Both the position numbers and the translations under genes were made by a program. A DNA stretch of 64,000 bases from contig NZ_AOHZ01000041.1 in NCBI RefSeq assembly GCF_000337215.1, forward strand, positions 205,843 to 269,842. Direction: 5' to 3'. Below are positions 1 to 8,966 of the stretch, piece after piece. The notes beneath the pieces were generated by a model. The model did no database searches. It was not told the origin of the DNA and saw nothing but the letters and a program-made list of their open reading frames with translations. The first letter of the stretch is position 1. Each line of letters starts with the position of its first letter. The DNA comes from Natronolimnohabitans innermongolicus JCM 12255 (GTDB taxonomy: Archaea > Halobacteriota > Halobacteria > Halobacteriales > Natrialbaceae).

Positions 1-649
1 GATCTCGACGTATTACGTCATCTACAACCGACAGATCTACGCGCGCGTAAAGCCCTATCTCGAGCGATTCGAGCGCGAGGATACCATCGACGCCCAGCCC
101 GTTGAGTACGAGGATCACGCCGTCGTCGTCGGCTACAGCCGGTTGACCGGCGAACTCGCGGACGTCCTCGAGCGAGCGGACGCCGTCGACGAGATCGTCT
201 TCGTCGAGGACCGCGCCGAGTACGTCGAGGAACTGAACGACGCCGACGCCGGCTTCATCTTCGGCAACGCCAGACACGGTGACGTCAGACAGGACGCGAA
301 CCTCTCCGGCGCCGACGTCGTCGTCAGCGCCGCCGAGCGGACGGACGTCAACCGCCGGCTGCTCGAGGACGCCGAAGACGCCCTCACGATCGTCACGGCG
401 CCGACGGAAGCGGCGGCGACGCGACTCGCCGAAGAGGGCGCCGACTACGTCGTCGTCGGCCGCGGCCTCGTCGGCGCGGAACTCGCCGACCTGCTCGCCG
501 ACCTCGACGATCCGGACGCCCTCGAGTCGCGGCTCGCGGCGCTGAACGACCGCGCCCGAAGCGGGTCGCCGCGGCTCGCCGACGAGGCGGCGGGCGATCG
601 CGGAATCGAGGACGAGCGTGAGAGAGACGGAGGTGAGACCGATGTATGA
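1..649 (+). CDS. CPA2 cation/proton antiporter, A-type subunit, C-terminal part (5'-truncated by window edge)
   Basis: The reading frame is open from base 2 and gives the end of a membrane segment (STYYVIYNRQIYARVKPYLE) followed by a TrkA-N/RCK-like cytosolic domain. The matching stretch of the A-type gene at 4644 (STYLIAYNHAIYERLEPW) sits directly after its last membrane helix, so this is the C-terminal third or so of a paralogue. The Rossmann turn reads GYSRLT instead of the canonical GxGxxG, so nucleotide binding is doubtful. The last ~30 residues are acidic and low in complexity. It overlaps the next gene by 8 bp (ATGTATGA). The transport domain lies outside the window, so its ion-site residues cannot be read. 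Confidence 0.85.
   Translation, partial: ISTYYVIYNRQIYARVKPYLERFEREDTIDAQPVEYEDHAVVVGYSRLTGELADVLERADAVDEIVFVEDRAEYVEELNDADAGFIFGNARHGDVRQDANLSGADVVVSAAERTDVNRRLLEDAEDALTIVTAPTEAAATRLAEEGADYVVVGRGLVGAELADLLADLDDPDALESRLAALNDRARSGSPRLADEAAGDRGIEDERERDGGETDV
629..636 (+). promoter_or_regulatory. Shine-Dalgarno GGAGGTGA for the B-type antiporter at 642
   Basis: GGAGGTGA ends five bases before ATG 642, inside the end of the upstream gene. It decides the start: an in-frame GTG at 618 has no such site. The same octamer with the same 5-base spacing recurs at 6435 and, on the minus strand, at 10671. Confidence 0.85.
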
Positions 650-2288
650 GATCCTGTTCGCGCTGACGTTGATTTTCGTTCTCGCGTCGATCCTGCTGAT
701 CGTCGCGGCCCAGAAAGGGCTCCCGGTGATCCCCTTTTACCTGCTCGCGGGGATCGTCGCCGGTGCGGTGATCGACGAGACCGAACTGCTCGACCTGGCC
801 CAGTGGGGGATCGCGTTCCTCGTGTTCCTCTTCGGGGTTCACGTCGATTTCGAATCGGTTCGCGAACGCGGTCGCATCAGCGTCGCGGTCGGGACCGCAC
901 AGGCGCTTCTCGTCGGCGCGCTCACGTTCGGCGTCGGAACGCTGCTCGGCCTGGACGCGCTGAACGCGGCGTACGTCGCGATCGCCGCCGCATTGAGTTC
1001 GTCGCTCGTGGCGACCAGCTACCTCGACGGAATTCGGTCCGCCCGCCCGACCTACGAACGCCTCGCCGAGTCCATCCACTTCACCGAGGACGTCATCGGC
1101 GTCCTCGTCATCCTCGGCCTGAGCGCGTTCGTCTACGCCGAGACGCCGGCCGTCGAGCAGTTCGGCGTCGCGGCCGGCCTCCTCGCGCTCGCGTTGCTGA
1201 TTCGGTACGTCGTCTTCCACCGCCTGACGGCGAAGCTCCGCGGCGACTCCGAGGTGTTGATGCTCGTCGGCATCTCCTTCGTCGTCGGCTTCATCGCCCT
1301 CGCCGAACTCGCGAACCTCTCGATCATCGTGGGTGCGTTCGCCGCGGGGATCGCCGTCGCCGACGACTACCCCCACTCCCTCGAGCTAGTCGACACCGTC
1401 GACGACCTGGAGGACTTCTTTACGCCCATCCTCTTCGTCACCGTGGGCGCGTTGCTCACCGTCCCCTCCCCCGAGTCGCTCGGCTACACGGCCGTGTTGC
1501 TCGCGGCGGTGCTCGTCGTGAACCCCCTGTTCGTCGCCGCGATCCTCGTCCGGAGCGGCTTCGACGGACGAACGGCGATTCTCACCGGGCTGACCCTCGA
1601 TCAGCTCAGCGTCTTCTCGCTGTTCGTCGCGATCGAGGCGCTCGCGGCCGAGACGATCGCAAGACCGGTGTTCGACGCGATCGTCCTCGCCGCCGCGGCG
1701 ACGATGGTCGTCGCGACCTACACCGGTCGTCACGCCGACGTGATCGCCCGCCGGCTTCGCGACCGCGGCGTCGTCGACGCGCTCGGCGAGTCCGTCGACG
1801 ACCGCGCGCAGGTCGCCGACGGGATTACCGACCACGTGATCGTCGTCGACGTCGAACACGGCGGCTGGAGCGCCCTCGAGGCCTGCGACGCGCTCGACCG
1901 ACCGGTCGTCGTCATCGAGGACAACCCCGCCACGTTCGAGACGATCCAGGACGAGTGCGACAACTACGTCTACGGCGACGTCGCCGACGAGCGCGTCTGG
2001 GAGCTGGCGCGCCTCGAGGAGGCCGCGGCCGTCGTCTCGCTGACGCCCGAACGCGACCGAGCCGAGGCGATTCTCGACCTCGAGACGGACGTCCCGCGGA
2101 TCGTCCGCGTCGAGGAGACCGACGCGGCCGAGGAGTTCGTAGAACGCGGCGCCGCCGGCGCCATCTACCCCGACGCGATCGCGGCCGAACGCGTCGGCGA
2201 CGACCTCGAGGCGCTGCTCGCGGGCGAGATCTCCCGCGAGGAGTTCGCGGAGCGCGGTCGGCGACACCTCGAGAGGGCGTCGGAGTAG
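642..2288 (+). CDS. CPA2 cation/proton antiporter with degenerate RCK domain, B-type subunit of module 1
   Basis: The 548-residue protein has about 12 hydrophobic helices (residues 1-365) and then a TrkA-N/RCK-like domain (about 395-545). It belongs to the CPA2 (KefB/NapA) exchanger family, which swaps Na+ or K+ for protons across the cytoplasmic membrane. The ion-site aspartate on the helix after IHF is preceded by glutamate (TED, 148-150), where the other B-type copies have FDD and IQD. The usual VSEF motif in a late helix is LSVF here (322-325), so its glutamate is lost. The Rossmann loop reads DVEHGG (403-408), so the glycine motif is also lost. Start ATG 642 is chosen for its strong Shine-Dalgarno site. 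It overlaps the preceding A-type gene by 8 bp and is probably translationally coupled to it. This is the most divergent B copy; its ion and even its activity are open. Confidence 0.88.
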   Translation: MYEILFALTLIFVLASILLIVAAQKGLPVIPFYLLAGIVAGAVIDETELLDLAQWGIAFLVFLFGVHVDFESVRERGRISVAVGTAQALLVGALTFGVGTLLGLDALNAAYVAIAAALSSSLVATSYLDGIRSARPTYERLAESIHFTEDVIGVLVILGLSAFVYAETPAVEQFGVAAGLLALALLIRYVVFHRLTAKLRGDSEVLMLVGISFVVGFIALAELANLSIIVGAFAAGIAVADDYPHSLELVDTVDDLEDFFTPILFVTVGALLTVPSPESLGYTAVLLAAVLVVNPLFVAAILVRSGFDGRTAILTGLTLDQLSVFSLFVAIEALAAETIARPVFDAIVLAAAATMVVATYTGRHADVIARRLRDRGVVDALGESVDDRAQVADGITDHVIVVDVEHGGWSALEACDALDRPVVVIEDNPATFETIQDECDNYVYGDVADERVWELARLEEAAAVVSLTPERDRAEAILDLETDVPRIVRVEETDAAEEFVERGAAGAIYPDAIAAERVGDDLEALLAGEISREEFAERGRRHLERASE

Positions 2289-2408
2289 CGCGATCGAACC
2301 GACAGACCGTGTGCTCTCCGGGTCCACTCTTTTGCCGATCCGCGTGGAACGAGACCTACTGGCCGACAGTACGGTGACGACGCCGAATCACGCATCCGTT
2401 TCGCATCC

Positions 2409-4511
2409 ATGGACGACGAATTCCTTCCCATCGATTCCTACGGCGTTATCGGAAACGACGACCGCTGTGCCCTCGTCGGGCGCAACGGATCGATCGACTG
2501 GTGTTGCTTCCCGCACGTCGAGTCGCCGAGCGTGTTCGCGGCGATCCTCGATCCCGAGGCCGGCGGCCGATTCGCCGTTCGCCCCGCCGGCGAGTACGAG
2601 GCGAGCCACGAGTACGTCGAGCGGACGAACGTCCTCGAGACGACGTTCGAGACCGACGACGGTGCGGTGACGGTGACGGACTTCATGCCGATGGCGGGAG
2701 CCGAGGCCGTGCGCCACTCGAAGCACGATTCCAACGGCGACGGCGGCGAGGCCGAATCGACCGACGAACGGTTCCAGCACGCGATCTATCGCAAGGTCGA
2801 GGCCGTCTCGGGTGCCGTCGAACTGGACGTCGTTTTCGAACCGCGGTTCGGCTACGGACGGTCGACGACCCTCCTCGATCGCACCGACGACGGCGACCTC
2901 GTGGCCCTCGAGGACGTGGACGATCGCGAAGATAGGGTGGACGTGCCGAGAAACGGCGACGAGGGCGACTGGGCGCCGACGCCCGAAGACGACCGGACGC
3001 AAGATCACGAACGCGGCGTGCTCTACCTCCACTCGACTCCCGCCCTCGACCTCGAGATCGAGTCCGGCGGCGAGGGCGGGACCGAATCCGAAAACGAAGA
3101 CGACGAGGGCGAGGCGCGAACCGAGCGCGGCGACGGGGTCGCCACGGCGACGGTGACCGTCGAGGACGGAGCGACCGAGTGGCTCTGTCTCCAGTACGGC
3201 GCGCCGAACCGGCGGTCTCCGGACGAGTACGAGACGCTGCGCGAGGAGACGATCGAGTTCTGGCGAATGTGGCTCGACAACTGCGAGGAGTCGGCGACGG
3301 ACATCTTCGAGTTCGAGGAGAAGTGGCGGGACGTCCTCGTCCGCTCGGCGCTCGTGCTCAAGCTGTTGATCCACGACGAGACCGGCTCCATTCCGGCCGC
3401 GCCGACGACGTCGCTCCCCGAGGAGATCGGCGGCGAACTCAACTGGGACTACCGGTACAACTGGATCCGGGACGCGAAGTTCACCATTCAGGCGCTCCAC
3501 AGCGTCGGCCAGACGACGGAGGCCGAGCGCTACTTCGAGTGGTTCCGAGAGATCGGCCACGAGACGCCCGCGGAGATCCAGCCGCTGTACGGCCTCCACG
3601 GCGAGTCCGACCTCGAGGAAGAGTACCTCGAGCACCTCTCGGGGTACCGCGACTCGACGCCGGTCCGGATCGGTAACGCCGCCGCGGAACAGAAACAACT
3701 CGACATCTACGGGACGATCGTCCAGGGGATCTACGAGACGATCCGCTACGAGAACGGGCTCACCGACTACGACTGGGAGTCGGTCCGCGCGTTAGCCGAG
3801 TACGTCTGTGACCACTGGGACGAACGCGGCGAGGGCATCTGGGAGTTCCGAGACCTCAACGAACACTTCGTCCACTCGAAGCTGCTGTGCTGGGTCGCCC
3901 TCGACCGCGCGATCCGGCTGGCCGACGAGTACGACCGCGAGGCGCCCCTCGAGCGCTGGCAGCGAGAGCGCGGCGAGATCCGGGACGCGATCGAACAGCG
4001 GGGGTACGACGAGGACCGCGAGAGCTTCGTCCAGTTCTTCGGCGCGGACGAGGCGCTGGACGCGACCGCTCTCCTGATTCCGATCTACGACTTCCTCCCG
4101 GCCGACGACGAGCGCGTCCAGAACACGATCGATACGATCCTCGAGGAGCTGACGACCGACGACGGGCTCGTGTTCCGGTTCGCGGACAGCCCCGCGCGGC
4201 CGCGAGAGCCCGGCGGGTTCGTCCTCTGTTCGTGCTGGCTCGTCGACGCGCTGGTCCTCTCGGGACGGATAGAGGAGGCAAACGAGATCTTCGAGAGCCT
4301 CCTCGAGCACACGTCGCCGCTCGGCCTCCTCTCCGAGATGGTCCACGCCGACGACGGCACCCTCCTCGGAAACTACCCGCAGGCGTTCAGCCACATCGGG
4401 CTGCTCAACAGCGCGATCTACCTCGCGAGCGCGAACGACACCGACCAGCTTCCACCCGAGGAACTCGAGCGCGGCGCGGCGTCGCCCCTGTTCCAACAAC
4501 ACGGCTCTTGA
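2409..4511 (+). CDS. Glycoside hydrolase family 15 protein (glucoamylase/trehalase-like)
   Basis: The 700-residue protein starts with the GH15 N-terminal beta domain signature (PIDSYGVIGNDDRCALVGRN, residues 8-27) and continues into the (alpha/alpha)6 barrel. Recognisable motifs are NWDYRYNWIRDA (about 345-356), GIWEFRDLNEHFVHSK (about 475-490, with the family's likely general-acid Glu) and LLSEMVHADDG near 637, followed by NYPQAFSH. Family members hydrolyse alpha-glucosidic bonds in glucans or trehalose; in archaea many are cytosolic, and no signal peptide is seen here. A very acidic Glu/Asp-rich insertion (about 217-240) sits inside the N-terminal domain and looks like a haloadaptive loop. 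It stands alone between antiporter modules 1 and 2, so it could act on storage glucan or trehalose as an osmolyte; that link is inference. Substrate cannot be assigned from sequence. Confidence 0.9.
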   Translation: MDDEFLPIDSYGVIGNDDRCALVGRNGSIDWCCFPHVESPSVFAAILDPEAGGRFAVRPAGEYEASHEYVERTNVLETTFETDDGAVTVTDFMPMAGAEAVRHSKHDSNGDGGEAESTDERFQHAIYRKVEAVSGAVELDVVFEPRFGYGRSTTLLDRTDDGDLVALEDVDDREDRVDVPRNGDEGDWAPTPEDDRTQDHERGVLYLHSTPALDLEIESGGEGGTESENEDDEGEARTERGDGVATATVTVEDGATEWLCLQYGAPNRRSPDEYETLREETIEFWRMWLDNCEESATDIFEFEEKWRDVLVRSALVLKLLIHDETGSIPAAPTTSLPEEIGGELNWDYRYNWIRDAKFTIQALHSVGQTTEAERYFEWFREIGHETPAEIQPLYGLHGESDLEEEYLEHLSGYRDSTPVRIGNAAAEQKQLDIYGTIVQGIYETIRYENGLTDYDWESVRALAEYVCDHWDERGEGIWEFRDLNEHFVHSKLLCWVALDRAIRLADEYDREAPLERWQRERGEIRDAIEQRGYDEDRESFVQFFGADEALDATALLIPIYDFLPADDERVQNTIDTILEELTTDDGLVFRFADSPARPREPGGFVLCSCWLVDALVLSGRIEEANEIFESLLEHTSPLGLLSEMVHADDGTLLGNYPQAFSHIGLLNSAIYLASANDTDQLPPEELERGAASPLFQQHGS

Positions 4512-4643
4512 TCGCGCGGTGGACCGGAAATCGAGAGCGAACGTCGCCGCTCGAACCATCGGATGACAACGCCGAACAACCGATTCCGAGAAGACAACGT
4601 ATAACCGACGGTTGCCCGAACACGAAGAGGAACCCGTTTCTCC

Positions 4644-6455
4644 ATGAGCGAAATCGCCCTCGCGGCCGACTTCGCGATCATCGTCGTCGTGGCGACGCTC
4701 ATCGGTCTGATCGCCCGTCAGACCGGCCAGCCGACGATCATCGCGTACATCCTCACGGGGATTATCCTCGGCCCGGTCGCGTTCGATATCGTCACCGAAG
4801 AGGGACTCGTCGAACTGATGGCCGATCTCGGTTTCGCATTTCTCCTCTTCTTGCTCGGACTGAAGATGCGCTTCGAGGATATCCGCGAGATCCTCCCCGC
4901 GGTCACGAACGTCGCGTTCGGACAGACGGTCATGCAGACGGCGCTGGCCTTTCTGGTAGCGTGGGCGCTCGGCTTCGGCACCACCGAGATTCTCGTCATC
5001 TCGCTTGCGACCGTTTTCGGCGCGACGCCGATCATCGTCAAGATCCTCACCGACAAAGACGAGATCACCAGCCTCCCCGGAAAGATCGACGTCGGCGTCC
5101 TCATCGTCCAGGACATCTACCTCGTGATCGTTCTCGCGCTCTTTGCGGCCGACGACCTCGGCGGCGCGGGCGACATCGCCTCGACGCTCGGCGTCATCCT
5201 CGTCATGATGTCCTTTATCGGCATCTTCTCGCTGCTCTCCTCTCGGTACATCCTCCCGAAACTGTTCCGTCGCATCGCCGACAACAAGGACGTCTTCCTC
5301 ATCGTCGCCATCGCCTGGGCATTCCTCTTCGTCGCCATCGCCGAAGGCGCCGACCTCGATCCGAAAGTCGGCGCCTTCCTCGCGGGCATCAGCATCGCGC
5401 AACTGCCCTACAGCAAGGAACTCGAGGATCGAATCACGCCGATCACGGACTTCTTCATCCTCGTGTTCTTCGCCACCATCGGCCTCCAGATCGACGGGCT
5501 CTCGAGCCTGCTTGCCTACTGGTGGGAGGCAATCGTCGCCTCGATCGTCCTGATGGTCGGGAACTTCTGGATCATGTTTTACCTCATCGACCGGGAGGGG
5601 TTCGACGTCGAGACCTCCTTCCTCGGCTCGCTCAACATGGTCCAGGTCAGCGAGTTCTCGCTGATCGTCGGCGCGCTCGCCATCGACCAGGGCTACATCG
5701 GTCCCGACGTGCTCGGCTACCTGAGCCTGATGGCGCTGCTGACGATGAGCGTCTCGACGTACCTCATCGCGTACAACCACGCCATCTACGAGCGCCTCGA
5801 GCCGTGGTTCAGTCGGTTCGAGTCCGGCGACGAGAAAGACGCCGAGATCAGCACGCACGAGAACCACGCCATCGCCATCGGCTACGACGAGATCACCGAA
5901 CGCGCGCTCCCGCTGCTCGAGGAGCTGTACGGCGAGGTCGTCATCATCGACCGCCAGACCGATCACATCGAGGAACTCGAGCGCGAGGGGCGCTACGAGT
6001 ACGTCTTCGGCGACTTCCGCCACACCGAAGTCCGCAAGGAGGCGAACCTGAAAGGCGCCGACTTCGTGCTCAGCTCGAGCGTCGAGCGCGAGGTGAACGA
6101 GGCGCTGCTCCGGGAGGTCGGCGAGGACGCGACCGTCTTCGTCGAGGCCGAGCGGATCGGCGACGCGCGAACGCTCTACGACCGCGGTGCGACCTACGTC
6201 ATCATGACTTCACACCTGGCCGCCGAGAAGCTAAGCGAGTACATCGAACTGTACGTCTCGGATCGGGCGTCGTTCGACGACGCGGTCGCTCGCGACGTCG
6301 AGGGGATCCGGGCGCGGAAACGGGGCGACGACGAGCGATCCGGGGGGACCGAAACGGCCGCCGAAAGCGATTTCGGCCTCGAGCGCGATTTCGGCGTCGA
6401 TACCGAAACCGGCACGGACGCCGACCGATCGTCCGGAGGTGAGTCCCGTGACTGA
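4644..6455 (+). CDS. CPA2 cation/proton antiporter, A-type subunit of module 2
   Basis: The 603-residue protein has a 12-13 helix transport domain (1-380) and an RCK-like cytosolic domain (about 407-540), then an acidic low-complexity tail. It opens with the family signature RQTGQPTIIAYILTGIILGP (25-44). The ion-site motif is VQD (Q156-D157), the Gln-Asp form found in Kef-type K+/H+ exchangers, and the late-helix motif is VSEF (335-338). The Rossmann turn is GYDEIT (413-418): the first glycine is kept and the other two are lost, as in the other two A-type copies. The start ATG 4644 precedes a typical membrane N-terminus. The gene ends by overlapping the next one by 8 bp (GTGACTGA), so the two are almost certainly co-translated. 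K+ preference is inferred from QD only. Confidence 0.92.
   Translation: MSEIALAADFAIIVVVATLIGLIARQTGQPTIIAYILTGIILGPVAFDIVTEEGLVELMADLGFAFLLFLLGLKMRFEDIREILPAVTNVAFGQTVMQTALAFLVAWALGFGTTEILVISLATVFGATPIIVKILTDKDEITSLPGKIDVGVLIVQDIYLVIVLALFAADDLGGAGDIASTLGVILVMMSFIGIFSLLSSRYILPKLFRRIADNKDVFLIVAIAWAFLFVAIAEGADLDPKVGAFLAGISIAQLPYSKELEDRITPITDFFILVFFATIGLQIDGLSSLLAYWWEAIVASIVLMVGNFWIMFYLIDREGFDVETSFLGSLNMVQVSEFSLIVGALAIDQGYIGPDVLGYLSLMALLTMSVSTYLIAYNHAIYERLEPWFSRFESGDEKDAEISTHENHAIAIGYDEITERALPLLEELYGEVVIIDRQTDHIEELEREGRYEYVFGDFRHTEVRKEANLKGADFVLSSSVEREVNEALLREVGEDATVFVEAERIGDARTLYDRGATYVIMTSHLAAEKLSEYIELYVSDRASFDDAVARDVEGIRARKRGDDERSGGTETAAESDFGLERDFGVDTETGTDADRSSGGESRD
6435..6442 (+). promoter_or_regulatory. 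Shine-Dalgarno GGAGGTGA for the B-type antiporter at 6448
   Basis: The octamer lies five bases before GTG 6448, inside the 3' end of the A-type gene. It makes GTG 6448 the start rather than the in-frame GTG at 6439, which overlaps the site itself. Confidence 0.85.
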
Positions 6456-8142
6456 GGATCTGGTCATCGCGCTGGCCGTCGTCTTCGTGACGGCCGGCGT
6501 GCTATCGCTAATCGCGAATCAGTTCGGTCTCTCGCCGATTCCGTTTTACATCATCGCCGGTCTGATCGCCGGGCGATTCGTCACCGAAGACGAGATCATC
6601 ATCCTCGCACAGTGGGGGATCGCTTTCCTCGTCTTCGCCTTCGCGATTCGGATCGACTTCAGCGACTTCGAAACCGTGCTTCGGGACGCCGAAGTCGCGG
6701 CGCTTACGCAACTGATCGTCGTCGCGCCGGTCGCGTTCGGCGTCGGCTACCTGTTCGGTGACCTCTTTGGCTTCGCCGATCCGGCGCGCAACGCCGTCTA
6801 CTTCAGCGCAGCCGTCGTCTTGAGCTCCTCGCTGGTCGGCGGCGTCCTCCTCGGAAGCGAAATCCGACAGAACCTCGTTCACGGACGGCTGGCGTCGTCG
6901 GTCCACTTCTTCGACGACCTCGTCGCGATCGCGCTACTGTTGATCCTCAGCACCGAGGTCGTCACCGCGGACGCCATCGCCGCCCAGATCGGCTACGGCG
7001 TCCTGTTCGTCGTCGCCGGCCTGTTTCTCTACCGGCACGGGTTCCCGCTGCTCGTCCGCCTGGCCGACGGTGACGGCGAACTCGTCCTCGTGGGCAGCAT
7101 CTCGATCCTGATCGCCTTTATCGCGGCCGCGGAGTACGTCGGCCTCTCGATCGTCGTCGGCGCGTTCGCGGCCGGCGTCGCCGTCCGAAGCGACGGGACG
7201 CAAGCCCTCGAGGTGCAAAACGGTATCAGCTCGATCACGGACTTCTTCGTCGCGATCTTCTTCGTGACGGTCGGCGCGCTCGTCGCGATTCCCGAGCCCG
7301 AAGTGCTCGTCATTGCGAGCGCGCTGATCGGACTCGTACTCTTCGTGAACCCGCTCGTTCACGTTCTCTCGTTCGTCTACGAGGGATACGACGCCCGAAC
7401 CGCGTTCCTGGCGGGCTCGAGTCTCAACCAGGTCAGCGAGTTCGCGCTCATCATCGCCATCCAGGCGCTGTTGATGGGGACGATCGCCGACCAGCTCTTC
7501 GACGCGATCATCCTCGCCGCCGCCGTGACGATGGTCCTGACGTTCCTCGGTCGGCGGACCGAAGACGTCGTCTACGAGACCGTCGTCGCCAGGCTGTTCC
7601 GGGGCCAGCGAACGCGAAAGGTCGACGAGCGCAGTTCAGTCGACGACCTCGCCGATCACGTCGTCGTGGTCGGCTACGGCCGGATCGGCCGCCGGATCGT
7701 CGAGAAACTCGAGGAACACGACACGCCGTACGTCGTCATCGAGAACGATCCGGTCCTGTGGGGCGAACTCGACGTCGAGTGTCGCAATTACATCCTCGGC
7801 GACGCGCTGGCCGACTATCCCTGGGAGAAAGCGCAGGTCGGAGATGCGGCGCTCGTCTGTGCGACCGTCGACCACCGGCCGGTTTCGGAGACGATCCTCG
7901 CCCTCGAGACCGACGCCGACGTCATGCTTCGATCCGAATCGGCCGACGAAGCGAGCGAGTTACTCGAGGCAGGATCGACCCACGTCGCCGTTCCGAACGT
8001 TCTCGCCGGCGAGCAACTGGTCGGAACCGTCGAAGAACTCGCCGCGGGCGAGACGACCCCGGAGACACTCGAGCGCGAACAACTGGCGTACTTCCAGACG
8101 CTCGAGCGGTACGGGTTCGCGACGCGGGACGAGCGGGTCTGA
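6448..8142 (+). CDS. CPA2 cation/proton antiporter with RCK domain, B-type subunit of module 2
   Basis: The 564-residue protein has a CPA2 transport domain (1-370) and a TrkA-N/RCK domain (from about 400). The ion-site motif after VHF is FDD (D156-D157). The Asp-Asp pair is the hallmark of electrogenic Na+(Li+)/H+ exchangers such as NapA and NhaA, unlike the QD of its A-type partner. The late-helix motif VSEF is intact. The Rossmann loop GYGRIG is near-canonical, so NAD(H) or a nucleotide could bind. The start is GTG, fixed by the Shine-Dalgarno octamer, and the first 8 bp overlap the end of the A-type gene. The gene converges with the universal stress protein gene, with a gap of only 12 bp. 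Na+ selectivity is inference from the motif. Confidence 0.92.
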   Translation: MTEDLVIALAVVFVTAGVLSLIANQFGLSPIPFYIIAGLIAGRFVTEDEIIILAQWGIAFLVFAFAIRIDFSDFETVLRDAEVAALTQLIVVAPVAFGVGYLFGDLFGFADPARNAVYFSAAVVLSSSLVGGVLLGSEIRQNLVHGRLASSVHFFDDLVAIALLLILSTEVVTADAIAAQIGYGVLFVVAGLFLYRHGFPLLVRLADGDGELVLVGSISILIAFIAAAEYVGLSIVVGAFAAGVAVRSDGTQALEVQNGISSITDFFVAIFFVTVGALVAIPEPEVLVIASALIGLVLFVNPLVHVLSFVYEGYDARTAFLAGSSLNQVSEFALIIAIQALLMGTIADQLFDAIILAAAVTMVLTFLGRRTEDVVYETVVARLFRGQRTRKVDERSSVDDLADHVVVVGYGRIGRRIVEKLEEHDTPYVVIENDPVLWGELDVECRNYILGDALADYPWEKAQVGDAALVCATVDHRPVSETILALETDADVMLRSESADEASELLEAGSTHVAVPNVLAGEQLVGTVEELAAGETTPETLEREQLAYFQTLERYGFATRDERV

Positions 8143-8154
8143 CCGGTGAATGGC

Positions 8155-8598
8155 CTACGGGCTCTCTTTTCGCTCCTCGACCGGCAGGGCGATGACGGGC
8201 CGCCGAGCCCGAGTCACGAGCTTGAGTGACCGATCGCCCGAGAGGAACTGGAGCAGCCGGTTCCCACCACGAGATCGGTACGCGATGGCGGTGGCGTCGA
8301 CCTCGTCGGCCGCCTCGAAGATCGCTTCGACGACGTTCCTGGCGTAGGCCGTGTGATCGTCGGCGTCCGGAAACACCCTGCGAACGGCGGCGAACGATTC
8401 CGCAGCGATCTCCTCGGATTGCTCGACCGGCGTCTTGTCCGGAGCCCCGCCGCCTTTCTCGACGACGTGCAGCGCGGTCACGCCAGTCGGATCGTACGGT
8501 TCGAGCGCACGGGCAGTTTTCGCGGCGTCATCCTCGTGTGCGACCGGGAGGAGGACCTTCTCGAGGAGGTCGCTGGATTCGGGAGCTGATCCGTCCAT
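8155..8598 (-). CDS. Universal stress protein (UspA) family
   Basis: A 147-residue single-domain Usp fold: the first strand is EKVLLPVAHEDDAAKTARAL (14-33), and the last third carries ATAIAYRSRGGNRLLQFLSG followed by SLKLVTRARRPVIALPV, the usual place of the phosphate-binding G-x-S/T region and final strand. Usp domains often bind ATP or AMP and are commonly encoded next to or fused to ion exchangers, where they are thought to tune transport; here the gene lies between antiporter modules 2 and 3. It is on the strand of module 3 and follows the 75-residue membrane gene by 110 bp, so it may be read through from that unit. Which transporter it serves is unknown. Confidence 0.88.
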   Translation of the reverse strand: MDGSAPESSDLLEKVLLPVAHEDDAAKTARALEPYDPTGVTALHVVEKGGGAPDKTPVEQSEEIAAESFAAVRRVFPDADDHTAYARNVVEAIFEAADEVDATAIAYRSRGGNRLLQFLSGDRSLKLVTRARRPVIALPVEERKESP

Positions 8599-8708
8599 AT
8601 CGGAACAACCGGGAGCGGTGCCAAAATAGTTCGCCGCCTACAGACGGTGACCGCCTCACAGCTGCGTCGCGAATCCGGAATTGCTGGCAGCGAGCCAGAA
8701 CGCGTCGT

Positions 8709-8936
8709 TCACACCGGGCCGCCGAAGTACTCGTGGACGATCAGTACGAGGAGCAGTCCGGCGACGAACAGCGGCGCGGCGACGGCCGTCGAAAGCTCGA
8801 TCGCGTCCGCGAGACCGAGCGCGGCGACGACGAGCAAACCGACACCGACGGCGTAGATCGCGAGGTTCCGTCCGACGCGAAGAACTCGTTCGGTTTCGAA
8901 CACGGATACGTCTACGTCTTTCTCGAGCGAGCGCAA
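8709..8936 (-). CDS. Small two-helix membrane protein downstream of antiporter module 3
   Basis: A 75-residue protein with an N-terminal soluble stretch (about 25 residues) and two hydrophobic helices (NLAIYAVGVGLLVVAALGLA and a second at about 52-67), ending HEYFGGPV. I do not recognise a named family. It starts 30 bp after the stop of the B-type antiporter on the same strand, which suggests a three-gene unit A3-B3-this gene. A small membrane partner of the antiporter pair is possible but only inferred from position. Confidence 0.65.
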   Translation of the reverse strand: MRSLEKDVDVSVFETERVLRVGRNLAIYAVGVGLLVVAALGLADAIELSTAVAAPLFVAGLLLVLIVHEYFGGPV

Positions 8937-8966
8937 AGAACTGCTGCTTCGAGCACCCGTCGCCGC

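Noticed and set aside
3792-6023. 743-codon minus-strand open frame over the GH15 and A-type antiporter genes
   Set aside because: It is antisense to two well-supported genes and rich in Arg/Asp/Glu repeats, typical of a shadow frame in GC-rich DNA; no conserved motif.
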